48,151 nucleotides of DNA from Caulobacteraceae bacterium (lineage in GTDB: Bacteria > Pseudomonadota > Alphaproteobacteria > Caulobacterales > Caulobacteraceae). Position 1 is the stretch's first letter. Each line of letters opens with the position of its first letter. This document shows, piece after piece, positions 33,874 to 42,782 of this stretch. The notes below the pieces were generated by a model. The model was not told where the DNA came from, searched no databases, and saw nothing but the letters and a program-made list of their open reading frames with translations. The position numbers and the translations under genes were made by a program. The DNA is taken from positions 1-48,151 of the forward strand of contig JANYFU010000405.1 of NCBI GenBank assembly GCA_025359665.1, in the 5' to 3' direction.

Positions 33874-35832
33874 ATGAAGGATACCGTCAAGAAATCCAAG
33901 GCGCGCGCCAAGGCTTCCTTGTCAGTCGAGAGTGGCGCCAAAAAGAAGAAATCGTCCAAATCCGCGCCCCAGGTCGCGACCATGCCAAACGGGCACGAAG
34001 CTAAACTATCGCCGGCCGGCGACGCTCCCTCCCAAGCGACGATGGGCCTGGAGTTCATGTCGGCAGACCAGCGTGCCGCTATCGAGGCCCTCTCTTTGAA
34101 CCTGGCCCGCGCCGCTATGACGGCTCAAAGCGCCATCGCCGAGGCGGCTCTGCGTCAAGCCGATCGGCCGGCAGCGCTGAATCCGGATCCCTTCCACGTC
34201 AGCACGGCCATGAGCGAGGTGATCGGCAAGCTGGCGGGGCAACCTGACCGCCTGCTTCGCGCCCAGGCCGATCTCTATGGCCGTTACATGGAGTTGTGGC
34301 GTTCCGCCGCCGGCTCTGGAGCCAAGTCGGCACCGGCCGCTACCGAAGGCGGCAAGGTCGATAAGAGGTTCAGCAATCCCGACTGGTCGACCAATCCCGT
34401 CTTCGACGTCGTCAAGAAATCCTATCTGATCACTTCGAACTGGCTTAATGATCTGGTCGGTGGTGTCGAAGGCGTCGAACCCCTGACCAAACGCCGTGTT
34501 GAGTTCTTCACGCGGATGCTGACCGACGCATTTTCGCCCTCCAATTTTTTGCTTTCCAACCCAGTCGCCCTTCGCGAGGCCATGGATAGCCGGGGCGAGA
34601 GCATTCTGCGGGGCATGGAGAACTTTGCCGCGGATCTGGAACGAGGTGGTGGCCAGCTGGCGATCAGTCAGACCGACCTCAGCCGCTTCACGGTTGGTGA
34701 AAACGTCGCGACCGCGCCTGGAAAAGTGATATTCCAAAATGATATCATACAGATATTACAGTTTTCTCCGACTACGGAGGCGGTGTTTGAAATACCTCTG
34801 CTGATCTTTCCGCCCTGGATCAACAAATTCTACATCCTTGATCTGAGACCGGAAAATTCCATGATCCGCTGGTTGGCGGGCCAGGGATTCACCGTCTTCG
34901 TAACCTCCTGGGTCAACCCGGACGTCGAACTGGCCACCAAAACCTTCGAGGACTATTTGCATGAGGGAATTTACGCCGCCATCGACGCCGTCACCCGTCA
35001 GACGGGCGTAGAAACGGTCAATACCGTCGGCTATTGCATCGGCGGCACGATGCTGTCGTGCGCCCTGGCGCACATGGCGGCCCGAGGCGACAAGCGGGTG
35101 GCGTCGGCGACATTCTTCGCCGCCCAGCAGGATTTTTCTGAAGCCGGCGATCTGCTCATCTTCACGAACGAAGACTGGCTCAAAGAGCTTGAGACCAAGA
35201 TGGACGCCGGGGGTGGGGTTCTGGCGGGCCAGACAATGGCCGACACTTTCAACGCCTTGCGCGGCAATGATCTGATTTGGTCGTTCTTCGTGAACAACTA
35301 TCTGATGGGTAAGGAACCGAAACCCTTTGATCTGCTGTTCTGGAATTCCGACCAGACCCGAATGCCTAAAACGCTGCACCTGTTCTATTTGAGAAAATTC
35401 TACGGCGAGAACGCCCTTTCCGAGGGCAAGCTTGATCTGGCAGGCGTTCGCCTTGATCTTTCCAGTGTTAAGACACCGATCTACGTTCAATCCTCGCGTG
35501 AAGACCACATCGCTCCCGCACGCTCGGTCTACAAAGGCGCGACGCTGTTTGGAGGACCTGTCACGTTTACGCTGGCGGGGTCGGGCCATATCGCTGGCGT
35601 CATCAACGCCCCGGCAGCCATGAAATACCAGCATTGGACCAACGACGCCTTGCCCGACACCCTGGCGTCGTGGATGGCGGGGGCCACGGAATCACCGGGA
35701 TCCTGGTGGCCGCATTGGGCTACGTGGCTGAAGGCCCGATCCGGCGGCCAAGTCCCTGCCCGTGATCCATCAGCGGGTCCGCTCAAGGCCTTGGACGACG
35801 CGCCGGGGTCATTTGTGAAGGTTCGCTCCTGA
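33874..35832 (+). CDS. phaC: class I poly(3-hydroxyalkanoate) synthase
   Basis: This 652-residue enzyme polymerises 3-hydroxyacyl-CoA into storage polyester on granules. The catalytic set is visible: Cys388 in the lipase-like box GYCIGG, Asp544 in SSREDHIAP and His572 in GSGHIAGV. WSTNPVFDVVKKSYL marks the N-terminal domain. The protein is longer than usual (class I enzymes are about 590). The first 55 residues form a Lys/Ser/Ala-rich extension containing KKKKSSKS. The distal start is well supported by AGGGAG seven bases before the ATG. The gene is divergent from the small secreted protein. No phaA, phaB, phaR or phasin gene is beside it. The region 34,720-34,760 is AT-rich but in frame. Confidence 0.96.
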   Translation: MKDTVKKSKARAKASLSVESGAKKKKSSKSAPQVATMPNGHEAKLSPAGDAPSQATMGLEFMSADQRAAIEALSLNLARAAMTAQSAIAEAALRQADRPAALNPDPFHVSTAMSEVIGKLAGQPDRLLRAQADLYGRYMELWRSAAGSGAKSAPAATEGGKVDKRFSNPDWSTNPVFDVVKKSYLITSNWLNDLVGGVEGVEPLTKRRVEFFTRMLTDAFSPSNFLLSNPVALREAMDSRGESILRGMENFAADLERGGGQLAISQTDLSRFTVGENVATAPGKVIFQNDIIQILQFSPTTEAVFEIPLLIFPPWINKFYILDLRPENSMIRWLAGQGFTVFVTSWVNPDVELATKTFEDYLHEGIYAAIDAVTRQTGVETVNTVGYCIGGTMLSCALAHMAARGDKRVASATFFAAQQDFSEAGDLLIFTNEDWLKELETKMDAGGGVLAGQTMADTFNALRGNDLIWSFFVNNYLMGKEPKPFDLLFWNSDQTRMPKTLHLFYLRKFYGENALSEGKLDLAGVRLDLSSVKTPIYVQSSREDHIAPARSVYKGATLFGGPVTFTLAGSGHIAGVINAPAAMKYQHWTNDALPDTLASWMAGATESPGSWWPHWATWLKARSGGQVPARDPSAGPLKALDDAPGSFVKVRS

Positions 35833-35860
35833 AAGCGGGAGTTACGGATACGCAACGCCG

Positions 35861-36364
35861 TCAGGTTGCGGAATACGTCAGAGCCACGCCGTTGTTGCAG
35901 TACCTCAACCCGGTGGGGGGCGGGCCGTCATCGAACAGGTGGCCCTGGTGGCCCAGGCAACGAGCGCAATGATATTCGGTGCGCGGTATGCCCAGGGCGA
36001 AGTCCGCCTTCTTGCCAAACGCGCCAGGCAGAGCCCGATAGAAACTCGGCCAGCCAGTTCCCGAATCATATTTCCAATCGGATTTGAACAAGGGCAGCGC
36101 GCAGCCACGACACTTGAACAGGCCTTTTCGATGCTCGCCGTTAAGGGGACTGGTGAACGGCCTCTCGGTCCCTTCGGCGCGAAGTATATCATAGGAGGCC
36201 GAGGGCAAGCGCGCGCGCCAATCGGCGTTGGTAAGTTTGCGTTCAGGCGCATTGGTCCAGGGGTCGCTGGGCGCGGCCACGCTCAGGGTGGGCAGACCCA
36301 TCATCAAGGCTCCGGCGCCCCGGAAGGCGGCACGGCGGGTGAAGTAAGGGTTTTCGATGGTCAT
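35861..36364 (-). CDS. msrB: exported methionine (R)-sulfoxide reductase MsrB
   Basis: This 167-residue MsrB has an N-terminal Tat-like signal (FTRRAAFRGAGALMMGLPTLSVAA), so it is predicted to act in the periplasm. It reduces methionine-R-sulfoxide in oxidised proteins. Zinc-binding pairs are CRGC and CARC, followed by GHQGHLFDDGP, and the catalytic cysteine is in RYCNNGVAL, where most relatives read RYCINS. SGTGWPSF is intact. A periplasmic MsrB needs a membrane electron donor, and none is encoded here. It follows argC on the same strand by about 50 bases and converges on phaC. Confidence 0.92.
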   Translation of the reverse strand: MTIENPYFTRRAAFRGAGALMMGLPTLSVAAPSDPWTNAPERKLTNADWRARLPSASYDILRAEGTERPFTSPLNGEHRKGLFKCRGCALPLFKSDWKYDSGTGWPSFYRALPGAFGKKADFALGIPRTEYHCARCLGHQGHLFDDGPPPTGLRYCNNGVALTYSAT

Positions 36365-36416
36365 GGCTGTTTATACGCTGGACGAGCCGATCGGGTTACA
36401 GGCGGCCCGGTGTTCC

Positions 36417-37370
36417 CTACGATTCCAGACCGGTCGCTTCGTCGAACCCCAGGGCGAGATTGAGGTTCTGTACCGCCGCTCCAGCCGCGCCCTTTCCCAG
36501 ATTGTCCAAAACCGCCACCAGCCGAGCTTGTCCCAACTCGTCAGCGCCAAAGGCGTAGAGGCGCATGAAATTCGATCCATTCAAGGCTTCGGGATCGAGC
36601 GTCTCAGTGATCATCGCCTCCCCTGGCGAAGCCACCTCCACGAAATGTTCGCCCTCATAGGCCCGCGATAGAGCCAGCTGAATGTCGCCGATACGGGGGC
36701 GGCCGGGGAGGGCCGCCAGTTGTAGGGGGACTTCGACAATCATTCCTTGGCGATAGCGGCCAACCGCGGGGGAAAACAGAGGCCGATGCGCCAGCCCCGC
36801 GTAGTGCTGCATCTCCGGCACATGCTTGTGCTTCAGGGATGTCGCATAGGGACGGTAGGCTGTCGTCGTATAGCCGGGAGCTTGGGCGTCCTCGAACTCG
36901 GTGATCATCGAGCGACCGCCGCCAGAGTAGCCGGAAACGGCGTTCACGGTGACCGGCCAGTCCGGCGGCAACAGCCCCTGTTTGATCAGTGGTCGGACCA
37001 AAGCCAGGAATCCGGTCGGATAGCAGCCGGGATTGCTGATCCGCGTCGCGGCGCGAATCGCCTCGCGTTGGCCGGGTCCCATTTCCGGAAAGCCGTAGGT
37101 CCAATCCAGCGCCGTCCGATGAGCAGTCGAGGCGTCGATAACCCGCACTTTGGGACTGTCGATCAGACTGACGGCCTCGCGCGCGGCATCGTCGGGAAGG
37201 CAAAGGATTACGGCGTCCGCACCATTGAGATAGGCGCGCCTCACGTCGGGGTTCTTGCGGTCGTCGGGGTCTATCGAGGCGATCGTAAGGTCCGTCCTGC
37301 CACGGAGGCGGTCACGGATCTGAAGTCCTGTTGTGCCCGCTTCGCCGTCGATGAACACCTTGGCTGTCAT
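36417..37370 (-). CDS. argC: N-acetyl-gamma-glutamyl-phosphate reductase (type 2)
   Basis: This 317-residue enzyme carries out the NADPH-dependent third step of arginine synthesis, reducing N-acetylglutamyl-phosphate to the semialdehyde. The type 2 form is indicated by the short N-terminal VFIDGEAGTTGLQIRDRL. The catalytic cysteine is in SNPGCYPTGF, and YSGGGRSMI and KHVPEMQHYAGL complete the active site. The ORF track begins at a TTG (37382), but the ATG at 37370 is the better start. The gene follows rpsI on the same strand. A strong terminator lies between them, so argC probably has its own promoter or relies on read-through. Confidence 0.95.
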   Translation of the reverse strand: MTAKVFIDGEAGTTGLQIRDRLRGRTDLTIASIDPDDRKNPDVRRAYLNGADAVILCLPDDAAREAVSLIDSPKVRVIDASTAHRTALDWTYGFPEMGPGQREAIRAATRISNPGCYPTGFLALVRPLIKQGLLPPDWPVTVNAVSGYSGGGRSMITEFEDAQAPGYTTTAYRPYATSLKHKHVPEMQHYAGLAHRPLFSPAVGRYRQGMIVEVPLQLAALPGRPRIGDIQLALSRAYEGEHFVEVASPGEAMITETLDPEALNGSNFMRLYAFGADELGQARLVAVLDNLGKGAAGAAVQNLNLALGFDEATGLES

Positions 37371-37390
37371 GGCCGGATCCAACCTATCCC

Positions 37391-37429
37391 AAAAACGAAA
37401 AGAGCGCCTCGGATGGACCGAAGCGCTCT
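37391..37429 (-). terminator. rho-independent terminator after rpsI
   Basis: On the minus strand AGAGCGCTTCGG, a 5-base loop and CCGAGGCGCTCT form a 12-bp stem with one G-T wobble. It is followed by TTTTCGTTTTT. The hairpin begins about 28 bases after the rpsI stop and ends shortly before argC. This is the clearest intrinsic terminator in the window. Confidence 0.9.
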
Positions 37430-37457
37430 CGACGAAACACCCTTGTGGATGCGCCCG

Positions 37458-37928
37458 TTAGCGCTTGGAGAACTGGAAGCTGCGTCGGGCCTTGGCCTTG
37501 CCGTATTTCTTGCGCTCGACGACGCGGCTGTCGCGGGTAAGGAAGCCGTGGGGCTTGAGCACGGCGCGCAGACCGGGTTCATAGTAGGTCAGAGCCTTGG
37601 ATATGCCATGGCGAACCGCGCCGGCCTGGCCGGACAGGCCCGAGCCTTCGACGGTGGCGATGACGTCGAATTGGCCAAGCCGATCGGCGACTTGCAGCGG
37701 CTGGGCGATCATCATCCGCAGAACCGGGCGAGCGAAATAGACTTCCTGGTCACGACCATTGATCGTTACCTTGCCGCGTCCTGGCTTGATCCAGACCCGC
37801 GCCACGGCATTCTTACGCTTGCCAGTTGCGTAGGCGCGGCCGTCCTTGTCGATCTGAGGTTCGGCGACGACCTGCGCCGGTGAGGAAGACAGGCCCTGAA
37901 GGGCCTCGAAGCCGTGTGTTTCGGTCAT
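37458..37928 (-). CDS. rpsI: 30S ribosomal protein S9
   Basis: This 156-residue S9 protein contacts the P-site tRNA through its C-terminal tail. The conserved core includes [27 protein letters not shown] and [21 protein letters not shown]. The universal C-terminus (RRSFQFSKR) is intact. The first 30 residues are an alphaproteobacterial extension. It starts 2 bases after rplM and ends before a strong terminator, forming the usual two-gene ribosomal operon. Confidence 0.98.
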   Translation of the reverse strand: MTETHGFEALQGLSSSPAQVVAEPQIDKDGRAYATGKRKNAVARVWIKPGRGKVTINGRDQEVYFARPVLRMMIAQPLQVADRLGQFDVIATVEGSGLSGQAGAVRHGISKALTYYEPGLRAVLKPHGFLTRDSRVVERKKYGKAKARRSFQFSKR

Positions 37929-37930
37929 GA

Positions 37931-38407
37931 CTATTGGCTCCGACTGTTCTTGCTGTTCATCGACAGGAAATCCACCGGTTGAGGGTTCTGCGCCTCGTGG
38001 GGATGATCGCCGCCATTATAGAGCTTGAGGTGCGTCAGTTGCTTGCGCGCCAACGGGCTCTCCTTGGGCAACATGCGCTCAACGGCCTTTTCCAGCACGC
38101 GCTCGGGGAAGCGTCCGTCGAGGATCTTACCGGCTGTCCGTTCCTTCACGCCCCCTGGATGCCCAGTGTGCCAGTAGTAGGTCTTTTGATCGAGCTTGCG
38201 GCCGGTGAATTTCACCTTGTCGGCGTTGATCACCACGACGTGGTCGCCGCAATCGACGTTGGGCGTATAATCGGGACGATGCTTGCCGCGAAGCCGCATG
38301 GCGATGAAGGTCGCGAGGCGCCCCACCACGGCATCGCGAGCATCCACCACAATCCACTTTTTTTCGACGGAAGCCGCCTTCAGGTAGGTCGTTGTCTTGG
38401 TCGTCAT
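37931..38407 (-). CDS. rplM: 50S ribosomal protein L13
   Basis: This 158-residue L13 protein binds 23S rRNA early in large-subunit assembly. Landmarks are [42 protein letters not shown] and [10 protein letters not shown]. The ORF track starts at 38446. The ATG at 38407 ([11 protein letters not shown]) gives the normal family start and has AAGG a few bases upstream. It heads the rplM-rpsI operon, downstream of a good promoter candidate. Confidence 0.98.
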   Translation of the reverse strand: MTTKTTTYLKAASVEKKWIVVDARDAVVGRLATFIAMRLRGKHRPDYTPNVDCGDHVVVINADKVKFTGRKLDQKTYYWHTGHPGGVKERTAGKILDGRFPERVLEKAVERMLPKESPLARKQLTHLKLYNGGDHPHEAQNPQPVDFLSMNSKNSRSQ

Positions 38408-38466
38408 GACACCTTGAGCCTTGGGTGGACGTGACCGAGAGGGCAACGCCGGATTGAGGCGCGGCT

Positions 38467-38493
38467 GGTAATACCCAACGCTGGGGCTGTCAA
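38467..38493 (-). promoter_or_regulatory. candidate housekeeping promoter for rplM-rpsI
   Basis: On the minus strand a perfect TTGACA (38493-38488) is followed by GGTATTACC. With the Caulobacter-style layout (TTGACG, 10-14 bases, GCTANAWC) the second block is GTATTACC at 38474-38467 after a short spacer. With a 17-base spacer the -10 would be TACCAG. The element sits 60-86 bases before the rplM ATG. Confidence 0.55.
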
Positions 38494-38562
38494 GTTGGAA
38501 TGTCGGCGATCAAGGGATAACTTTGAATTCTCTCAATTAATTTGATGCGGTAAAATGATACC

Positions 38563-39633
38563 TCAGATTCGCCGGCAACGCCAGGCGAAGAAAATCGAGA
38601 CGCTCAACAGGATGGCCGCATTGGTTTGGTGCGCCAGCGCCAGAGCCAGCGGATCACCCGCCAATAGAGTCGCCACCCCCAAGGCCGCCTGTGCCACAAG
38701 AAGAACAACCACCAACTGGCTAGCGACCATGACGGCTTTGGGAAGAGTCCGATTTCGAGCGGCGACGATCGCCAACCCAAGTCCGAAGCCGACCAGGCCA
38801 TAGGCCAGCATCCGGTGATTGAATTGGACGGCCGCCCTGCCGTGGGCAAGCGTCGCCCACACCGAGCCCTGCCAATAGTCGACTGGAAAGACATGGCCGT
38901 CCATCAGCGGCCAGTCATTGTCCACGCGTCCAGCGCCGCCGCCGGCGACCAGTGCGCCCATCAGGCATTGCAGGAACACACCCCCGGCGAAGATGGCCGA
39001 GGGCCACCGACACCCGCGTCGTGCTGAACCATCCTGGCGACGCTCCCCGGACCAGGCTTCAAGACCTGTCCACACCAGGGCGGATAGTAGCAGCAGCGCG
39101 AGGCCCAGGTGGACCGCCAGGCGTTCGGGCGCCACCGACGCCCTGCCCTCCAGCCCGCTTTTGACCATCCACCAGCCCACCAGGCCCTGCAGCCCGCCCA
39201 GGCCCAGCAGGACGAAGCACGGACCGATCAGTCGGCGTGGAACACGGCGCAAGCCGAGAAGAACAAGAAACGGAAGCGCGAAGACCACACCGACCCAGCG
39301 GGCGAGCAGCCTGTGCGCCCACTCCCACCAGAACAGAAACTTGAATTCGGACAAGCTAATGCCCTGATTAATCAGGTGAAACTGCGAAGACCCGCGGTAT
39401 TTGTGAAATGTTTCGGCCCAGTCGGTCTCATTGAGCGGGGGAAGCGCTCCGGTGATGGGTTTCCACTCTGTGATCGAAAGCCCCGACCCCGTCAGTCGAG
39501 TGGCGCCGCCGACGACAACCATCATGAATACCAGGACGGCGACCACAAACAGCCAGACGGCCGTAGTCCGCGAACGGCCCCCCGGAAGAAAAGGTCCGGG
39601 GGGCGCAATCGAGGCTTGGGTAACGGCGATCAT
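38563..39633 (-). CDS. ctaA: heme A synthase (COX15/CtaA)
   Basis: This 356-residue inner-membrane enzyme converts heme O to heme A for cytochrome c oxidase. It is the type 2 form found in alphaproteobacteria and mitochondria, with about eight membrane helices. Heme-binding histidine motifs are visible in EWAHRLLARW and FNHRMLAYG, with another in AHQTNAAIL. The N-terminal GGATRLTGSGLSITEWKPITG is a family signature. It starts at the ATG at 39633, between tRNA-Pro(GGG) upstream and rplM downstream on the same strand. It is not next to cox genes. Confidence 0.95.
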   Translation of the reverse strand: MIAVTQASIAPPGPFLPGGRSRTTAVWLFVVAVLVFMMVVVGGATRLTGSGLSITEWKPITGALPPLNETDWAETFHKYRGSSQFHLINQGISLSEFKFLFWWEWAHRLLARWVGVVFALPFLVLLGLRRVPRRLIGPCFVLLGLGGLQGLVGWWMVKSGLEGRASVAPERLAVHLGLALLLLSALVWTGLEAWSGERRQDGSARRGCRWPSAIFAGGVFLQCLMGALVAGGGAGRVDNDWPLMDGHVFPVDYWQGSVWATLAHGRAAVQFNHRMLAYGLVGFGLGLAIVAARNRTLPKAVMVASQLVVVLLVAQAALGVATLLAGDPLALALAHQTNAAILLSVSIFFAWRCRRI

Positions 39634-39688
39634 CTATCCAAAGCCCTAGTTCGTAGCCCTGCTCACGCCCGAAAAGGTCAGGTGTGAA

Positions 39689-39765
<77 letters not shown>

Positions 39766-39782
39766 TTGCAGGGAGAGACGGC

Positions 39783-39811
39783 CTTATAGAGAGAGCGTCG
39801 CCTCCGGGCAA
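39783..39811 (-). promoter_or_regulatory. sigma-70-type promoter for tRNA-Pro(GGG)
   Basis: On the minus strand TTGCCC (39811-39806), a 17-base spacer and TATAAG (39788-39783) lie 18 bases before the tRNA 5' end. The layout is the same as for the tRNA-Glu promoter candidate in this window. Confidence 0.6.
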
Positions 39812-39824
39812 TTGATAATCCCGA

Positions 39825-40211
39825 TCATCGCCCGACGGTCGCGAGTAGCCCGTCCAGCCGTTGCTTCGCACTTATCACGGCGGCGAGAGCACTCTGAAGG
39901 CCATGGATATTCCGCGCCGAGTCGCGCGAAACAGAGACTTTTGAAACATCCTCCGATGACAGGGCCAGCAGGTCCGTTCGAGACAGATTTTGGAGGTCAC
40001 CGATTCGCCGCCGCTCCTCATGAAGGAGGCGCCGCAGGGCCTTCAAGAGACACACGTCTTCTGGACGGTAGAACCGGCGACCGCCCGCGCGGCGCATCGG
40101 CTTTACGATGCTGAATTTCGTCTCCCAAAAACGCAACACGTGCGCTGGAGCGCCGACCTCGTCGACCGCTTCGGATATGGTCCTGAAAGCGAGAGGTCCC
40201 TTGTCAGCCAA
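39825..40211 (-). CDS. MerR family transcriptional regulator
   Basis: This 128-residue protein has an N-terminal MerR winged helix (FRTISEAVDEVGAPAHVLRFWETKF, then GGRRFYRPEDVCLLKALRRLL) and a short helical C-terminal half without metal-binding cysteines. The effector is unknown. It starts with TTG at 40211, just 7 bases after ihfA, with AGGG upstream. The pair ihfA-merR is a conserved alphaproteobacterial arrangement, so it is part of the core plsX-fabH-ihfA-merR unit rather than a resistance regulator. Confidence 0.88.
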   Translation of the reverse strand: MADKGPLAFRTISEAVDEVGAPAHVLRFWETKFSIVKPMRRAGGRRFYRPEDVCLLKALRRLLHEERRRIGDLQNLSRTDLLALSSEDVSKVSVSRDSARNIHGLQSALAAVISAKQRLDGLLATVGR

Positions 40212-40218
40212 ATGCGCC

Positions 40219-40521
40219 CTATTTTCCCAACGCTTGATCGATCCGCGCCTTGAGGACCTGGGAGGCCCGAAAACCTATGACACGGCGCGGCGCGATTGTC
40301 GCTGGTTCGCCGGTCTTCGGGTTGCGCCCCATCCGCTCGCGCTTGGAACGGACCTGAAATACGCCGAATCCGGACAGCTTCACGCTTTCGCCGCGCTCCA
40401 TGGCCTCGGCGACCATGTCCAAGGTGCGTTCCACCAACCCGGCGCAATCCTGGCGACTCAGCCCGACATGCTCATGCAGCGCATCGGTGAGATGGGCTCT
40501 CGTAAGTGTCTTATCGGTCAT
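40219..40521 (-). CDS. ihfA: integration host factor subunit alpha
   Basis: This 100-residue DNA-bending protein of the HU/IHF family pairs with IhfB. Typical blocks are TRAHLTDALHEHVGLSRQDC, GESVKLSGFGVFQVRSKRERMGRNPKTGEP and RRVIGFRASQVLK. The NPKTGEP turn containing the intercalating proline is intact. The ATG at 40521 is preferred over the ORF-track start six bases earlier. It lies about 80 bases after fabH and 7 bases before merR. The alpha assignment follows from sequence and from its neighbours. Confidence 0.95.
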   Translation of the reverse strand: MTDKTLTRAHLTDALHEHVGLSRQDCAGLVERTLDMVAEAMERGESVKLSGFGVFQVRSKRERMGRNPKTGEPATIAPRRVIGFRASQVLKARIDQALGK

Positions 40522-40602
40522 GACCAACCAACCCCCATTTCAACAGCCTTAATTGTCATTGTTCGCTCGTCAAGGGCCTGTCATCTCGACTGCGCTCCTC
40601 GG

Positions 40603-41583
40603 CTAGAGCCGTAGGACCACGGCGCCCCAGGTCAAGCCGCCGCCCATCGCTTCCAACAGCAGGAGTTGGCCGGGTTGAATCCTGCCGTCCTCTATCCCCA
40701 CGCTTAGTGCAAGCGGGATCGATGCGGCGGAGGTGTTGGCGTGGTCCGCGACGGTCGAGATGACGCGGTTTCCATCAATGCCGAGGCGTTTGGCTACTCC
40801 CTCGAGAATTCGCTGATTGGCCTGGTGCGGTATGAACCAGTCCACCTCGGCCATCGACACCTCCGCGATCGCGATCGCGGCCAAGACCGCTTCGCTGATA
40901 TTGACCACGGCGTGCCGGAATACCTGGTTGCCTTGCATGCGCAGTTTTCCGACAGTCCCGGTCGTAGAGGGGCCGCCATCCACGTATAGAAGATCTTGCT
41001 TGGTGCCGTCCGCGCGCAGGGAAAACCCCAATATCCCACGGTCCGCCGTGGTTCCCTCCCCTGTCCGTGGTTCAAGCACCACGGCGCCAGCGCCATCGCC
41101 GAACAGAATGCAGGTTCCCCTGTCTGTCCAGTCCATGAGGCGGCTCATGGTTTCGGCGCCGATGACCAGCGCGCACTTCCCTAACCCCCGAACGACGAAA
41201 CTGTCAGCCACGGCTAGCGCATAAACGAAACCCGAGCATACAGCCTGCACGTCAAACGCGATCCCGGGCGGCGCTCCAAGCTTGCGCTGGACAATAGTGG
41301 CGGTGGCCGGAAAGGTCAGATCAGGTGTCGTCGTGGCGACGATGATCAGATCGACGTCTGAAGCCGTTCGACCCGCCTTGGCAAGCGCCACGCGCGCCGC
41401 CTCCACCGCCAGATCGGAAGTCGCCTGCTCGTCGCCGGCGCGTCGGCGCGAGTGGATACCCGTGCGCTCGATGATCCACTCGTCGGTTGTATCGACCGTT
41501 TGCGCGAGGTCGCTATTCGAGACGATATTCGGCGGCAAACAGCCCCCAACACCGGTCACCACGCTACGCACCCTGGAGTTCAC
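40603..41583 (-). CDS. fabH: 3-oxoacyl-ACP synthase III (KAS III)
   Basis: This 326-residue condensing enzyme starts fatty acid synthesis by joining acetyl-CoA to malonyl-ACP. The catalytic triad is visible: Cys116 in VQAVCSGFVYAL, His in WFIPHQANQRI and Asn in DHANTSAAS. The C-terminal GGGLTWGAVVLRL is standard. It starts with GTG at 41583, and the upstream plsX stop overlaps this as GTGA, so translation is coupled. It is the second gene of a lipid-synthesis pair, followed by ihfA. Confidence 0.97.
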   Translation of the reverse strand: MNSRVRSVVTGVGGCLPPNIVSNSDLAQTVDTTDEWIIERTGIHSRRRAGDEQATSDLAVEAARVALAKAGRTASDVDLIIVATTTPDLTFPATATIVQRKLGAPPGIAFDVQAVCSGFVYALAVADSFVVRGLGKCALVIGAETMSRLMDWTDRGTCILFGDGAGAVVLEPRTGEGTTADRGILGFSLRADGTKQDLLYVDGGPSTTGTVGKLRMQGNQVFRHAVVNISEAVLAAIAIAEVSMAEVDWFIPHQANQRILEGVAKRLGIDGNRVISTVADHANTSAASIPLALSVGIEDGRIQPGQLLLLEAMGGGLTWGAVVLRL

Positions 41584-42638
41584 GCCACGGTTCTCGCTCT
41601 CATGGGCTCGCTCTGGGTGGTCGCGGACAGAAGCAGATCGCGGTCGATTTCAGCTATGAAGGCGCTACGTCCGAGACTGTCAGCTAGACGCACCGCATTG
41701 GCGAAGCCATTGGCGTCGGCCCCGCCATGACTCTTCACGACAATACCGTTCAGACCCAAGAACGGCCCGCCGTTGATTCCACTTGGATCGAGTCGGGTGC
41801 TCATTCCCCTCAGGGATTGTTGGGCCACAAAAGCCCCAACGCGTGATAGCGCCGTTTCGGTGAACGTCCTGCGTAGTTCGGCGCGAAAGAAACGCGCCAG
41901 CCCTTCCGCGGTTTTCAGAGCGACGTTGCCAGTGAAACCATCGGTAACGACGACGTCGACCGAGCCCTTGGCGATGTCGTCACCCTCAACGAACCCGTGA
42001 TAGTCAAACGTCATCGAAGTGGCCCGCAGAAGCCTATCCGCGCTGCGAACATCCTCGTGCCCCTTCTCTGTTTCGGTTCCGACATTGAGCAATCCCACGC
42101 TCGGCCGAGCGACGCGATGAATGACCCGGTGATAGGCCGAGCCCATGATGGCGAACTGGACCAGTCGCTCCGCGTCGCAGATCAGATTCGCCCCGACGTC
42201 GAGTACCGAGCTGGTCCCGCGCAACGTCGGCCAGTTGGCGACCAGCGCGGGTCGGTCGAGGTTTCCGGCGGTTCGCAGCAATAGCCGAGAGATCGCCATG
42301 AGGGCGCCGGTGTTGCCGGCGGAAACCGCGGCTCGCGCTTCCCCCGACCTCACGCTCTCCACGGTGTTCCACATCGATGTGCCCTTGCCCCGACGCATGG
42401 CGTGGGCCGGCTTGGCGTCCATGGCGATGACGCCCTGGGCGGCTCGCGGCTCGCACACGTCGCGAAGGCCCGATGAAGCCAAAAGCGCTGATTCGATTAT
42501 TGACGGATCACCGTGGAGCAGGAAACGCACCTTGCCGGCGCCTAGGGACTGAATGGCCTTCTCCAGACCGGGAAGGACAACCGACGGCCCATGATCCCCA
42601 CCCATGGCGTCGATAGAGATCACCAGGGGTTCGGACAC
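41580..42638 (-). CDS. plsX: phosphate acyltransferase PlsX
   Basis: This roughly 352-residue enzyme converts acyl-ACP to acyl-phosphate, the donor for PlsY in phospholipid synthesis. Landmarks are ISIDAMGGDHGP at the N-terminus, KPAHAMRRGKGTSMW, SAGNTGALMA, DVGANLICDAE, NVGTETEKGHE and VTDGFTGNVALKT. The ORF track runs to 42713. The GTG at 42638 (VSEPLVISIDAMGG) gives the usual family start, with AAGGAG about 14 bases upstream, which is long; the exact start is therefore not certain. fabH follows with a 4-base overlap. Confidence 0.95.
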   Translation of the reverse strand: MSEPLVISIDAMGGDHGPSVVLPGLEKAIQSLGAGKVRFLLHGDPSIIESALLASSGLRDVCEPRAAQGVIAMDAKPAHAMRRGKGTSMWNTVESVRSGEARAAVSAGNTGALMAISRLLLRTAGNLDRPALVANWPTLRGTSSVLDVGANLICDAERLVQFAIMGSAYHRVIHRVARPSVGLLNVGTETEKGHEDVRSADRLLRATSMTFDYHGFVEGDDIAKGSVDVVVTDGFTGNVALKTAEGLARFFRAELRRTFTETALSRVGAFVAQQSLRGMSTRLDPSGINGGPFLGLNGIVVKSHGGADANGFANAVRLADSLGRSAFIAEIDRDLLLSATTQSEPMRARTVA

Positions 42639-42782
42639 GACGTCGATTTCTGCTCCTTCAATCCTCCCGCGGAGGTGGCGCGCGGACGATACAGTCGCGC
42701 GCGGCCGATGCAACCCGCTACCGCCAAGTCATCAACGCACAAACACGTGCCGAAACGAATCGCCCCGACGACAACGAGGGTA

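Noticed and set aside
39825-40211. MerR regulator as part of a metal-resistance locus.
   Set aside because: It lacks metal-binding cysteines, and ihfA-merR is a standing core pair in alphaproteobacteria.
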